A stretch of DNA of 64,000 bases, from assembly GCA_002355935.1 (NCBI GenBank), contig AP017895.1, positions 930,001 through 994,000 on the forward strand, given 5' to 3'. A program made the translations under genes and the position numbers. The DNA is from Rothia aeria. GTDB lineage: Bacteria > Actinomycetota > Actinomycetes > Actinomycetales > Micrococcaceae. The notes under the pieces were generated by a model that worked only from the letters and a program-made list of their open reading frames with translations, was not told the DNA's origin and did not search any database. Positions 31,050 through 40,117 of this stretch are shown here, piece after piece (positions within the stretch are counted from its first letter, which is position 1; every line of letters begins with the position of its first letter).

Positions 31050-32435
31050 ATGGCATTCACTAAGTTGGCTCAGGATCGTCCGCGTATCCTCATTGTCGGT
31101 GGCGGCTACGTCGGCTTCACCGTGGCGAAGAAGATTCAGAAAGCGGTCAAAGCCACCGGCGGGGTAGTGACCATCGTTGAGCCTAACCCCTACATGACCT
31201 ACCAGCCGTTCCTGCCCGAGGTCGCTGCAGGTTCAATGGAGGGTCGTAACGCAACTGTTCCCCTGCGTCAGCATCTGCGTGATACTGAGATCATTCCCGG
31301 CCTTGTGGTTTCTGTGAACCATGCGGCGCGAACCGCTGTAGTTGAGCCCATTGATAGTGGTGAACCGTTCGAGCTGCAGTATGACGAGATTATTCTTGGT
31401 GCTGGTTCCGTCACTCGTGCTTTCCCGATTCCCGGCTTGGCTGAGGTCGCTATCGGTATGAAGACCGTTGAAGAGGCCGTTTCGGTGCGTAACTGGGTGC
31501 TGGAGCGTATTGAGGTTGCCTCCGTTCTTGAGGACGCGGATGCCCGCCGCCGCGCCCTGACGTTCGTTATTGTCGGTGGTGGTTTCGCCGGTGTTGAGAC
31601 CATTTCTGAGCTTGAGGATATGGCGCGTGAAGCGGTCAACCGTAATGACCGCCTGACCCCCTCAGACCTGCGCTTTGTGATGATTGAGGCAGCCCCGCGC
31701 ATTATGCCCGAGGTACCTGAAGACCGCGCTGAGAAGGTTGTGGCCGAGCTGAGGGCCCGCGGCATTGAGATTCTGCTCAATACCTCCCTCTCGGATGCTA
31801 CTGGCGGTAACCTGCAGCTGATTAATATGGCTGATAAGTCTCCCGCTGGTGAGATCGATACCGATACTTTGATTTGGACCGCTGGTGTTGCTGCTTCCCC
31901 GATGCTGAAGAACACCGACTTCCCGATTGATGAGCGCGGCCGTGTGCGTGTGAACGCAGACCTGCGTGTTGCCGGGGACGCTGGTGTGGTTGAGGGCGCT
32001 TGGGCTGCTGGCGATAACGCCGCCGTACCTGATCTCTCCGGCGGCGGTGTGGGCGGTTTCTGCGTGCCGAACGCGCAGCATGCCTCCCGCCAGGCGCTGG
32101 TGCTGGCTAAGAACATTCTGGCGGCACGGCGCGGTGAGCCGCTGACTGACTACTACCACGAGACGATCGGTGTGGTGGCTGGTCTGGGCCTGTGGAAGGG
32201 CGTGGCGAACTTTAAGGGTAAGACCTTCGCCGGCCCGTTGGCGTGGATTATGCACCGCGGCTACCACGGCTCTGCGATCCCCACGACTGAGCGTACTGTG
32301 CGTGTTATGACTACTTGGGCACTCAACCAGCTCTTTGGCCGTGATACCACTACGATCCGCCGCCAGCGCACCCCGCGCCTGGCGTTCCAGGAGGCAACCG
32401 GTACCGCCCCGGCAAAGACGAAGGCCCACCTCTAA
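31050..32435 (+). CDS. ndh: type II NADH:quinone oxidoreductase
   Basis: NDH-2 is a single-subunit, non-proton-pumping dehydrogenase at the inner face of the membrane, passing electrons from NADH through FAD to menaquinone. The 461-aa protein has the FAD motif ILIVGGGYVGFTVAKKI, YMTYQPFLPEVAAG, the NAD-binding FVIVGGGFAGVETISEL, WTAGVAASPML and the second FAD part WAAGDNAAVPD. The C-terminal amphipathic region (KTFAGPLAWIMHRGYHGSAIP) anchors such proteins to the membrane. The ATG follows AGGAAG. It feeds the same quinone pool as the sdh operon. Confidence 0.94.
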   Translation: MAFTKLAQDRPRILIVGGGYVGFTVAKKIQKAVKATGGVVTIVEPNPYMTYQPFLPEVAAGSMEGRNATVPLRQHLRDTEIIPGLVVSVNHAARTAVVEPIDSGEPFELQYDEIILGAGSVTRAFPIPGLAEVAIGMKTVEEAVSVRNWVLERIEVASVLEDADARRRALTFVIVGGGFAGVETISELEDMAREAVNRNDRLTPSDLRFVMIEAAPRIMPEVPEDRAEKVVAELRARGIEILLNTSLSDATGGNLQLINMADKSPAGEIDTDTLIWTAGVAASPMLKNTDFPIDERGRVRVNADLRVAGDAGVVEGAWAAGDNAAVPDLSGGGVGGFCVPNAQHASRQALVLAKNILAARRGEPLTDYYHETIGVVAGLGLWKGVANFKGKTFAGPLAWIMHRGYHGSAIPTTERTVRVMTTWALNQLFGRDTTTIRRQRTPRLAFQEATGTAPAKTKAHL

Positions 32436-32463
32436 TACGGTTTTCGGCGCCTAGGATTTGATA

Positions 32464-32499
32464 CTGGCCCTCACTTCGTGCGAAAGTAGTGAGGGCCGG
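32464..32499 (+). terminator. ndh terminator
   Basis: GGCCCTCACT and AGTGAGGGCC form a perfect 10-bp stem 30 bases after the ndh stop; the 3' side is GGTTC rather than a T-tract. Confidence 0.65.
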
Positions 32500-32504
32500 T
32501 TCAG

Positions 32505-32578
32505 GCCCCTATAGCCCAATTGGCAGAGGCAGCAGACTTAAAATCTGCCCAGTGTGGGTTCGAGTCCCACTGGGGGCA
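32505..32578 (+). tRNA. tRNA with UAA anticodon (Leu), short variable loop
   Basis: A full cloverleaf can be drawn. The acceptor stem is GCCCCTA/TGGGGGC with discriminator A. The D arm is GCC/GGC with GG in the loop. The anticodon stem is GCAGA/TCTGC with loop CTTAAAA, giving anticodon TAA. The T arm is GTGGG/CCCAC with loop TTCGAGT. The CCA end is not encoded. The variable loop is only 5 bases (CCAGT), whereas bacterial leucine tRNAs normally have a long variable arm. Decoding of UUA is inferred from the anticodon. Confidence 0.88.
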
Positions 32579-32597
32579 CTGCTACTATGCAGCACAT

Positions 32598-32640
32598 AAG
32601 CCCCACACGTACCGCGGTTTACCGTAACGTGTGGGGCTTT
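32598..32640 (+). terminator. tRNA terminator
   Basis: AAGCCCCACACGT and ACGTGTGGGGCTT form a 13-bp perfect stem followed by T residues, 20 bases after the tRNA. Confidence 0.85.
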
Positions 32641-32702
32641 GCTGTACCCGGTCGGGGCCTGACCTGAGCCGTCTTTATGAATCAGTTTCTGCCCGGTCAA
32701 GA

Positions 32703-32794
32703 TATACTGGGATGCTTGTCGTATCACCAGGCCTCTTGTATACGCTTTGGAGGCATAGCAGCGCCCTGCCAGCGGTGAGCGGCAGGGCGCTTTT
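32703..32794 (+). ncRNA. candidate small RNA with -10 box and terminator
   Basis: TATACT (32703-32708) is a good -10 box. About 80 bases later a perfect GCGCCCTGCC/GGCAGGGCGC stem (32761-32790) is followed by TTTT. No gene lies between, apart from a 33-codon ORF starting at ATG 32678 with no ribosome binding site. The arrangement would give a short stable transcript of about 80 nt. No -35 box is evident. Confidence 0.3.
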
Positions 32795-32857
32795 AGGTAA
32801 TAAAAGTGGTTTGTGAAGGTTGGTGGGTGTGCCTTGGCGCACCCGGCTTAAAGGGGG

Positions 32858-33288
32858 CTAGCTCTTCTTGGTGCCGCGGTGGGGCAGGAGCGCATCAATG
32901 GAGTATTTGCCGCCGCCGACGAGGATAAACATAATGGCCGCCATGCCCAGTACAAAGACGTACTCAAAACCGGCTCCGGTTTTCGGGTCGATGATGAAGG
33001 GGGCATTGACGTGAACAAAGATGTAGGCGCCCGCCATGGCGATGGTGATGGCTGCTGCTGCGATGCGTGTTCCGATACCCAGCAGCAGCATAATACCGCC
33101 GATGAGTTCGGCACCAATAGTGAAGTAGGCCGATAGTTCAGGGCTGGAATACCCATTTTGGCGAAGATTGCTCCTTGCGCGGTGGGCCCATTGAGGAAGG
33201 CTTTTTGGAAGCCGTGCATGATGAATGTGAAGCCTAGTGCTAGGCGGAAAATAAGAAGACCGAGTGATGCAGTGCTGTCTTTAGTCAT
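32858..33288 (-). CDS. DoxX-family membrane protein (one-base deletion)
   Basis: Adding one base near 33152 joins the N-terminal part (LGLLIFRLALGFTFIMHGFQK) to the C-terminal part (GAELIGGIMLLLGIGTRIA), giving a 143-aa protein with four membrane helices, the normal DoxX layout. The signature GFTFIMHGFQKAF is intact. DoxX proteins are small membrane proteins tied in some species to redox stress and thiol export. AAGG precedes the ATG. An 8-8-8 inverted repeat 20-40 bases upstream (33307-33330) looks like an operator. Confidence 0.85.
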
Positions 33289-33306
33289 GAGAGTACCTTG
33301 CCAGAA

Positions 33307-33330
33307 ATTTACTTTCCTTATCAAGTAAAT
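33307..33330 (-). promoter_or_regulatory. inverted repeat in the doxX promoter
   Basis: ATTTACTT and AAGTAAAT are exact inverted copies across an 8-base spacer. The symmetry and position suggest the operator of a dimeric regulator of doxX. Confidence 0.45.
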
Positions 33331-33403
33331 ATGAAAGAAAGGCCTCTGAATACAGATTATTCACAGCTAAATCACAGGTTTAGCGTGATGTGTATCTCAA
33401 AAA

Positions 33404-33474
33404 TGGTGCGTGTATGAAGAAGCATGACATTTCATGAATAGTCACTCATGAGAGGCCGGTTCATACACGCACCA
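33404..33474 (-). terminator. long hairpin terminator of the HNH lipoprotein gene
   Basis: TGGTGCGTGTATGAA (33404-33418) and TTCATACACGCACCA (33460-33474) are perfect 15-bp complements around a 41-base loop that holds two TCATGA palindromes. On the minus strand the stem is followed by TTTTT, just after the HNH gene. Confidence 0.65.
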
Positions 33475-33491
33475 AAGAAGCAGCCGGTACT

Positions 33492-34616
33492 TTAGTGTTT
33501 CGTTGTCACCTCACAGGCCACACCATCACCATCTCGATCCAGCGCCGCCCGGTATCCCGGCTGTCCACGCCGAATAGGAGCTGCCCCGGCAGCCTGCGCC
33601 TCCGCACAGGTCTTGTAATACGTTCCTGCAGAATCGGGTTCCTGTGTAGGCGCTTGCACCCGAGCCTGCGGCGTACCCCGCGTGGGCTCAGTAATAGGGG
33701 AGGCCACGGGAGTGTGCTCAATGGTGCCTGAGTTTTCCGAGCTCACACAGTCATTGAGCATCCGTACCATTGCTTCCTTTTCGGCTGCCTTAACCCACAG
33801 CCCATACTTCGCCTTAATGCGCACCTGCTTCTCCACATAGATGCACCGGTACGCCTTATTAGCTGGCAGCCAGGTAGCCGCGTCCGCATCGCTCTTCTGC
33901 TGGTTGGCCGCCCCATCTACAGCGAGCAGATTATCGGGGTCATTTGCGAGTTCAATGCGCTGCTGCTTCGACAGCTCTTGCGCGCCTGTCTGCCACGCGT
34001 CAGACAGGGCTACTACGTGATCGATCTGCACCGCGCGGGAGGTGTCTTTTCCGCGTCTAAAGTGGATGCTTACCCCCGTATACGGATCCTCCAGGGTGCC
34101 GCTGAGCACTGTGCAGGCGCGTGTGCCTGGTTTAACCGTCACCTCGTACAGATCACGGCGCAGAATATCGTTGCGGGTATCGCATCCGTTACGGTCGGTG
34201 TCTGTCCAGGCATGCCCGAACTGATCCCGCGAATACCCGGTTTTGGGTGCGCGGCCCTTGACCGGTAGGGACTGCAGGGTTGTTAAGGCGCTGGCTGCAT
34301 CTGATACATTCGCAGCTGGCAGTGCGGTTACGGGGTTGGTTTCCTGCTCGGGAGAGATTCCGGTATCGTGCGTCTGTTCTTCGGCGTCCTCTTCCTGGGT
34401 TTCAAAGGCCGCGGCTGGGCTGACATAGGGGGTGCTGCTGGGTGAAGATAACTGGTTGTGGGTACTTGCTGCAGTGGGTGAAGCGCTTGATGCTGTGGGT
34501 CCCTCCACTGTGACAGTTTCGGTGGAACACCCGCTTAGTATCAGTGCACATAGTACAGCGAATGAAGATATGGCTATAGTGGCCGGTTTTTGTGTGCGGC
34601 GAAAGCGCGCAGGCAT
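33492..34616 (-). CDS. HNH nuclease lipoprotein with C-terminal Excalibur domain
   Basis: From ATG 34616 (AAGGA upstream) the 374-aa protein has a lipoprotein signal (SSFAVLCALILSGCSTE), a Ser/Thr/Pro linker, then a DUF1524-type HNH nuclease domain with CDTRNDILRRDL, the catalytic QIDHVVALSDAWQTGA, and NLLAVDGAANQQKSDADA. The C-terminus (about 335-374) is an Excalibur calcium-binding domain: YKTCAEAQAAG ending in LDRDGDGVACE. This combination points to a secreted, surface-tethered nuclease. Possible roles are nucleotide scavenging, DNA uptake or biofilm DNA turnover; none is shown here. Confidence 0.87.
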   Translation of the reverse strand: MPARFRRTQKPATIAISSFAVLCALILSGCSTETVTVEGPTASSASPTAASTHNQLSSPSSTPYVSPAAAFETQEEDAEEQTHDTGISPEQETNPVTALPAANVSDAASALTTLQSLPVKGRAPKTGYSRDQFGHAWTDTDRNGCDTRNDILRRDLYEVTVKPGTRACTVLSGTLEDPYTGVSIHFRRGKDTSRAVQIDHVVALSDAWQTGAQELSKQQRIELANDPDNLLAVDGAANQQKSDADAATWLPANKAYRCIYVEKQVRIKAKYGLWVKAAEKEAMVRMLNDCVSSENSGTIEHTPVASPITEPTRGTPQARVQAPTQEPDSAGTYYKTCAEAQAAGAAPIRRGQPGYRAALDRDGDGVACEVTTKH

Positions 34617-35084
34617 AAGTTTTCCTTGAGTGAGTGAGCTATTGAGTGAGAGTGAGCTGGATGCCGTTCGCACCTGCGTGAGTTATCGGGTGATACAACA
34701 ACGTATCGGTGCTAAAACATCCACATATATTATATAAAACCGACCCCGGCCCCACCGGCGAATTCGGTCACATGCGGAAGCTATTTTGCGTGTATCTGAA
34801 CACGCATGAGTACCGTAGTGGGGAGTGCGTATAAAGCAGCGGTGCACAAATGACGAAACGGGATGTTTTTAGCGGGCTAAAGTTCTGATGGTAGCTTTCT
34901 TCATCGGCGAGAAACGGGTTATATGTATGTTTTACGCGGGGTCCAGGGGCGGGGTGAGACTCCCTGCGGGCACGTAAGAAACAGGGCAAAAGCACCGGGT
35001 TTTGGTATCGCCGCTATTAGCCGTTGGTGGTGGTGATGTGAGAGCCTTAAACTTATCCACCCTTCATGGAACGGAAGAACTAGT
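34617..35084. other. intergenic region between divergent genes
   Basis: No gene or RNA is recognised in about 470 bases. An AT-rich patch (34722-34740, ATATATTATATAAAA) probably holds promoter elements. I see no strong terminator or repeat. Confidence 0.4.
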
Positions 35085-36026
35085 ATGCCCGAAATCTTTG
35101 CTGCCTCCTCGTCCGCGAACCCCAGAGTCACCCCGCGTCTAATTGCTGTTGATATGGACGGCACTTTCCTGACGGACGCTAAAACCTTCGACACCGACCG
35201 GTTTGAACGTATTCTGCCTCGCTTGCAGGCACACGGTATCTATTTTGTGGTGGCCAGCGGTAACACATACACCAAACTCATCGACTATATGAAAGGGTTT
35301 GAGAACCGGGGCATTATCTATATTGCTGAGAATGGCGCCTACCTTGCCGATGATTCGGGAGAGCTGGCCGTTCACCCTTTCAAAGAGGCAGATGTACCGC
35401 ATGTGTATGAGGTGCTGGATACCCTGCCGCAGATTGGTGTGATTCTCTGTACAACTGAGGGTATTTTTATACCGCGCAACCGGCAGGGCGCTGTCACCAG
35501 TATTGTGCAGGACTATTTCGCTGCTCAAGGTCAGCCGGTTCCGCAGGGGCTTGACCCCTATTCTTTTGTTCTCATGTTCTACCCGAGTGCTGAGCGCATC
35601 ACCGACTACTCTCAAGTGCGTGGGGAACTTATTAAAATCTCGGTGCAGACTGTTCGGGCTGATACCTACAGTGTGCTTGAGACTCTTCAGCGTGAGCTGC
35701 CGCCTCAGGTTATCCCTCTGGCCAGTGGCTTTGGCGCTATTGACCTAGTGCGTGAGGGAGTGAATAAGGCCGGTGGTCTGCGTGATCTATGCGAGCGTCT
35801 GAACGTACATCCGCAGGAAGTTCTAGCCTTTGGTGATGGCGATAATGACCGTGAGATGCTGGCTTTTGCCGGCACAGGGGTGGCGATGGGTCACGCGTCG
35901 CAGGCGCTGCGGGCGGTAGCAGATGAGGTTATCGGCTCGCATAATGACGGTGCTGTGCTGACCTACTGCGAAGAGCTGCTCGATGTTTTAGATGTGCAGA
36001 GTCTGCCTCAGGCTCCCAGCTCATGA
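35085..36026 (+). CDS. Cof-type HAD-IIB phosphatase
   Basis: The 313-aa protein belongs to the HAD superfamily: motif I is AVDMDGTFLTD (nucleophile Asp), motif II VVASGN, motif III the Lys of the GVNKAGGLRDLCERL segment, and motif IV FGDGDNDREMLAFAG. The large C2B cap between about residues 85 and 210 places it in the Cof/YbjI group, which dephosphorylates sugar phosphates, FMN or pyridoxal phosphate; the substrate cannot be deduced. It stands alone. Confidence 0.88.
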   Translation: MPEIFAASSSANPRVTPRLIAVDMDGTFLTDAKTFDTDRFERILPRLQAHGIYFVVASGNTYTKLIDYMKGFENRGIIYIAENGAYLADDSGELAVHPFKEADVPHVYEVLDTLPQIGVILCTTEGIFIPRNRQGAVTSIVQDYFAAQGQPVPQGLDPYSFVLMFYPSAERITDYSQVRGELIKISVQTVRADTYSVLETLQRELPPQVIPLASGFGAIDLVREGVNKAGGLRDLCERLNVHPQEVLAFGDGDNDREMLAFAGTGVAMGHASQALRAVADEVIGSHNDGAVLTYCEELLDVLDVQSLPQAPSS

Positions 36027-36146
36027 GCATAATTCTTGGGGGTGATCCCGCCGCCTCTTAGGAGAGGCAAGCTCTTATTACTCTCTTTGAATTCGCCCAG
36101 AACGTACTATCTGGTAACTTCGGGGAAGCTATTGGTAGGTTCTTTA

Positions 36147-36172
36147 GGTAAATAGAAAAATCTATATTTACC
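36147..36172 (+). promoter_or_regulatory. AU-rich hairpin abutting a ribosome binding site
   Basis: GGTAAATA and TATTTACC pair across a 10-base loop, and the 3' arm runs directly into GGAGGG, the ribosome binding site of the next gene. Such a weak AU-rich stem could modulate translation. Confidence 0.35.
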
Positions 36173-36184
36173 GGAGGGAAGAAC

Positions 36185-37125
36185 ATGGCGGGTAACCCGT
36201 TCATTAACTCAATTATTAAGAAAAACCGGCAGGGCGGTGACCCCCGCTTTGGCCGTTTTGGTGCCGGTGGGCAAGCTGCGCAGCAGAACCAGTACCCGCA
36301 GGGCCAGTACCAGCAGAACCCGTACGGGGCGCAGTATTCTAGCGAACCCCAGCAGTACCAGGGTGGCTACCCGCAGGGGTACGGCCAGCCTGAATACCAG
36401 AACCAGCCGGGATACGATCAGCAGTACGCTCAGCAGCCGGGCTACAGCCCGGTTATTGAGGGCGAACGCCTGACCATGAATGATGTCATCATGAAGACCG
36501 GGCTGAGCCTGGCCGTCGTGGTGCTTGGTGCAGCGGTGGGCTGGTATATGCCCATTCTCCTGGTTGTGGGCCTTATCGGTGGTCTGGTTCTTGGGCTGGT
36601 TAACGGTTTCAAGCGTAAGGTGTCGCCGGTTTGGTGCTGGCATACGCTTTAGCTGAGGGTCTGCTCCTTGGCGGTCTTTCCGGCCTGCTCAATGCGCGGT
36701 ACCCGGGTATCGCTCTTCAGGCTGTGATTGCCACCGTCGTGGTGTTTGGCACGCTTCTGGCACTGTTTGCAAACGGCAAGATTCGGGCCACCCCTAAACT
36801 CACCAAGATCTTCTTGGGCGCTTCGCTGGGGTACCTGGCGTTCTTCGTTGTCTCGTGGGGTGTCTCGCTCTTTACACACACCTCCCTCATGAACACCAGC
36901 GTTGCTGGCCTGCCGCTGGGGCTCATCGTGGGCGTGTTTGGCGTGGCTCTGGCATCGTACTCGCTGGTGCTTGATTTCACTAACACCACTGAGGCTGTTG
37001 AGGCGGGCCTGCCCGAGCGTGAGTCGTGGCGTTTGGCTTTCGGCCTGACCGCCTCCCTGGTGTGGCTGTACATTGAGATCCTGCGTATCCTCATGTACCT
37101 GGCAAGCATCTTTAGCGATAACTAA
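36185..37125 (+). CDS. Bax inhibitor-1/YccA-family membrane protein (one-base deletion)
   Basis: Adding one T at TTT 36630-36632 reads through as KVSPVLVLAYALAEGLLLGG and gives a 313-aa protein. The first ~95 residues are a Gln/Tyr/Pro/Gly-rich soluble tail, common in actinobacterial members; seven hydrophobic helices follow. The family includes TMBIM/YccA proteins, proposed to be pH-sensitive calcium leak channels or FtsH modulators. GGAGGG precedes the ATG. A strong terminator follows. Confidence 0.85.
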
Positions 37126-37136
37126 ATAAGATGTTC

Positions 37137-37172
37137 AACCGGCGGTGCTTACCCCAAGCGCCGCCGGTTTTT
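37137..37172 (+). terminator. terminator of the Bax1-I-like gene
   Basis: AACCGGCGGTGCTT and AAGCGCCGCCGGTT pair with one wobble and are followed by TTTTT. Confidence 0.88.
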
Positions 37173-37273
37173 CGTCTAAAGAACCCTGGTGGGGTACGGT
37201 TTATGGGAGGGCACACCGTTCCATGATGTGCCCCGCTTGCGCTTTCGTGTAGCGAAATAATTGAGGAGAGCCG

Positions 37274-38599
37274 ATGGGCCAAACACCCGATACGAACGAT
37301 ACAGCACCTACGAAAAATACTACGGTTCCTTTTGCCCTCGAGACCGCCGCCGCCTGGTCGTGGCGGCTGCTGGTGGTTGCCGGGGCAGGATGGGTTCTCT
37401 GGCAGGGGCTGGCGAAAGTATCCCTGCTCGTTATTTCGCTCATGGTTGCGGCTTTGCTGGCGGCCCTGCTAAGCCCCGCCGTGTACGCCCTGCGTAAACG
37501 CGGCGTACGCGCAGGTGCGGCTACCGCCATCGCCGAAATCGGCATGATTGTGGGTCTGCTGGCGCTGGTGGCGCTTACCGGGCAGCAGCTTGCCCAGGGG
37601 TTCGTCTCGTTATGGAGCAAAGCCCTCGAAGGGTACAACGAGCTGGTGCACTGGCTCGATAATATGGGGTACTCGCTTGGGGCGGAGCAGCTGAACCAGC
37701 TGCTGGAGCAGGGCAGGAAACTAGCCTCTGAGAACCCCAGCTCCATTGTCCGCGGGGTCTCTGAAGTGGGCAGCACCGCCGCCGAAGTGGCGACTGGAAC
37801 TCTTATCACCCTGTTCACCCTCGTGTTTTTCCTCATGGAGGGCGAACGCATCTGGCTGTTTATTGTGGGACTTCTCCCGCGGCGGGCACGCGACGCTGTT
37901 AACGGTGCAGGGCGCGCTGGGTGGAAGTCCCTGGGCGCGTATGTGCGGGTGCAGATTCTTGTGGCCGCTATTGATGCGGTAGGTATCGGCATTGGTGCCG
38001 CAATCTTGGGCGTGCCGCTGGCCATACCATTGGGTGTGCTCGTGTTCCTGGGGTCGTTCATCCCCGTGATTGGTGCTTTACTCTCTGGAGCGGTGGCGGT
38101 TCTTCTGGCGCTGGTGGCCCTGGGACCGGTGCAGGCGCTCATTATGATCGGCATTGTGCTGCTGGTGCAGCAGCTTGAGTCGCACATCCTGCAGCCGCTG
38201 ATTATGGGCAAGGCGGTGTCTTTGCACCCGCTGGCCGTGATCTTCGCGGTGGCCGGTGGGTCCATGATTTTCGGGGCTACGGGTGCGCTGTTCGCGGTTC
38301 CTGTGCTCGCTGTGGTCAATTCCGTGGTGCGGTACTTGGCCTCTCGCGGCTGGGAGAACGATCCGCAGCTACGTACCGAAGAGTTCCTTTTCCCGCACGA
38401 AGTGCGCCGTCGTGAAGCTGCCAAACGCCGCCGCGGTGCGGTTGAGGACGCTGCTGAGCGCGTTCGGGGGCGGGCACGCACAGCTGCTGGCCGTGACGAA
38501 GAACCCGCCGAGGAGCCTGCACTTGCAGAGCCTGCCTCCGCAGAAAATACTGATTCGCCCCAGGGTAAGAAACCCTCCCGGAAGCAGGGCAATAAGTAG
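37274..38599 (+). CDS. AI-2E-family transporter
   Basis: The 441-aa membrane protein has about eight hydrophobic segments. The conserved core of the AI-2E/TqsA/PerM family is visible: an N-terminal helix pair, a long amphipathic middle (about residues 110-170), and the C-terminal segment LVQQLESHILQPLIMGKAVSLHPLAVI, cut here as QQLESHILQPLIMGKAVSLH. The last ~80 residues are a charged, disordered tail. Members export autoinducer-2 or act as Na/H antiporters; the substrate is not determined by sequence. GAGGAG precedes the ATG. Confidence 0.86.
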   Translation: MGQTPDTNDTAPTKNTTVPFALETAAAWSWRLLVVAGAGWVLWQGLAKVSLLVISLMVAALLAALLSPAVYALRKRGVRAGAATAIAEIGMIVGLLALVALTGQQLAQGFVSLWSKALEGYNELVHWLDNMGYSLGAEQLNQLLEQGRKLASENPSSIVRGVSEVGSTAAEVATGTLITLFTLVFFLMEGERIWLFIVGLLPRRARDAVNGAGRAGWKSLGAYVRVQILVAAIDAVGIGIGAAILGVPLAIPLGVLVFLGSFIPVIGALLSGAVAVLLALVALGPVQALIMIGIVLLVQQLESHILQPLIMGKAVSLHPLAVIFAVAGGSMIFGATGALFAVPVLAVVNSVVRYLASRGWENDPQLRTEEFLFPHEVRRREAAKRRRGAVEDAAERVRGRARTAAGRDEEPAEEPALAEPASAENTDSPQGKKPSRKQGNK

Positions 38600-38617
38600 C
38601 CGCTATTGTCGTGGTGT

Positions 38618-38663
38618 GGTGAGGCTTGTTCCAGTACTAAGCTGGGATGGGCCTCACCGTTTT
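38618..38663 (+). terminator. terminator of the AI-2E gene
   Basis: GGTGAGGC and GCCTCACC pair and are followed by GTTTT. Confidence 0.6.
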
Positions 38664-38730
38664 ATGCGGCGCAGGGCACGGTTTTATGTTCTCCGAATAC
38701 GGTATGCATCCACTAAAATAGTCAATAGAT

Positions 38731-40013
38731 GTGCCCACCTGCGAATGGAACGGACTGAACGTGAACGCACCCCTTGATGACCTGCCTGTAACCCTATCTG
38801 AGATTGAGTCAGCAGCTGAACTGCTCACGGGGGTTATTGAGCGCACACCGGTGGCGCATTCGCGGGCTTTAAGCCTCAAACTCGGTTCTGAGGTGTTCTT
38901 CAAATGCGAGAACCTGCAGCGTTCCGGCTCGTTTAAAGCACGCGGCGCGTATGTTCGCATGGCTAAACTTAGCGAGGCTGAGAAAGCACACGGTGTGGTG
39001 GCTGCATCGGCGGGAAATCACGCTCAGGGGTGGCGATGGCGGCCGCTAAACTGGGCATTAAAGCGCGCATTTACATGCCGCTGGGCGCTGCCCTCCCCAA
39101 AATTACTGCCACCCGCGACCACGGCGCGGAGGTTGAGCTGCACGGCACCACCGTGGATGAGGCACTGGCCGAGGCAAAACGCTACGCCGAGGCAACCGGC
39201 GCGGTGTTCGTGCACCCCTTCGATAATGAGGATATTATCGCCGGGCAGGGCACCATTGGGCTTGAGATCCTGGAGCAGGTGCCCGACGTAGACACCATCA
39301 TTGTGGGCGTGGGCGGCGGCGGCCTGCTGGCAGGGCTCTCCACGGCGGTACGCGCTAAAGAAGCCCAACTGGGTAAGAAAATCCGTATTATTGGTGTTCA
39401 GGCTGAGCACGCGGCCGCATACCCGCTATCGCTGGCAGCAGATGCGCTGGTGCCATTGAAGAAGGTCTCTACCATCGCTGACGGTATTGCGGTGGGGCGC
39501 CCCGGCCAGCTGCCGTTCTCCATCATTAAAGAGCTGGTGGATGATGTGGCGACGGTGAGTGAGGACGACATCGCCCGTGCCCTCATCTTCCTCATGGAAC
39601 GCAATAAGCTGGTGGTGGAGCCTGCCGGGTCGGTACCGGTGGCGGCACTGATGAACGGCAAACTCAAGGAAGAATACGGCGAGCTGGGCACTGTAGTGTG
39701 CGTGCTCTCGGGCGGTAATATCGATCCGATGCTCATGCTGAAAGTGATTCAGCGCGGCCTTTCGGCGGCAGGCCGGTACATGACAATTAAGATGATGCTC
39801 TCCGACCGTCCGGGCGAGCTGGCAACAATCTCACGCATTATCTCTGAGAACGATGCGAATGTCACCGGTGTGGACCACACGCGAGTGGGCGGATCCTTAT
39901 CAATGGGTGACGTTTCAATCACGATCGATATGGAAACCAACGGCACTGAGCACTGCAACCGCGTCATTTCGGCCCTTGAGGAGGAGGGCTTCCGCCCGAT
40001 TATCGTCTACTAA
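38731..40013 (+). CDS. ilvA: threonine ammonia-lyase (one-base deletion)
   Basis: This PLP enzyme deaminates threonine to 2-oxobutyrate, the first step of isoleucine synthesis. The frame breaks at GGGG 39027-39030; one G restores ASAGNHAQGVAMAAAKLG and gives a 427-aa protein. Motifs: KCENLQRSGSFKARGA (PLP Lys), SAGNHAQG, VGVGGGGLLAG (phosphate loop) and VEPAGSVPVAAL. A C-terminal ACT-like domain (about 345-427; MLSDRPGELATISRIISEN) is present, so it is probably allosteric. The start is uncertain: GTG 38731 or GTG 38761. Confidence 0.9.
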
Positions 40014-40117
40014 AGACCCGGGCGTGGGCTGCCCCCACACTATACCAACCGGTACCGTTGTGACCCTGTCGGTGCTGCAACGGGGCGGGGCTTGCATCCT
40101 GCCCGGGTGCCGCCGTA

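Noticed and set aside
32505-32578. tRNA as an integration site for a mobile element
   Set aside because: There is no integrase, no repeat of the tRNA 3' end and no foreign gene block downstream.
37201-38592. 463-codon ORF antisense to the AI-2E transporter gene
   Set aside because: Long Ser/Thr/Arg-rich shadow of a GC-rich gene; the plus strand encodes a clear membrane transporter.
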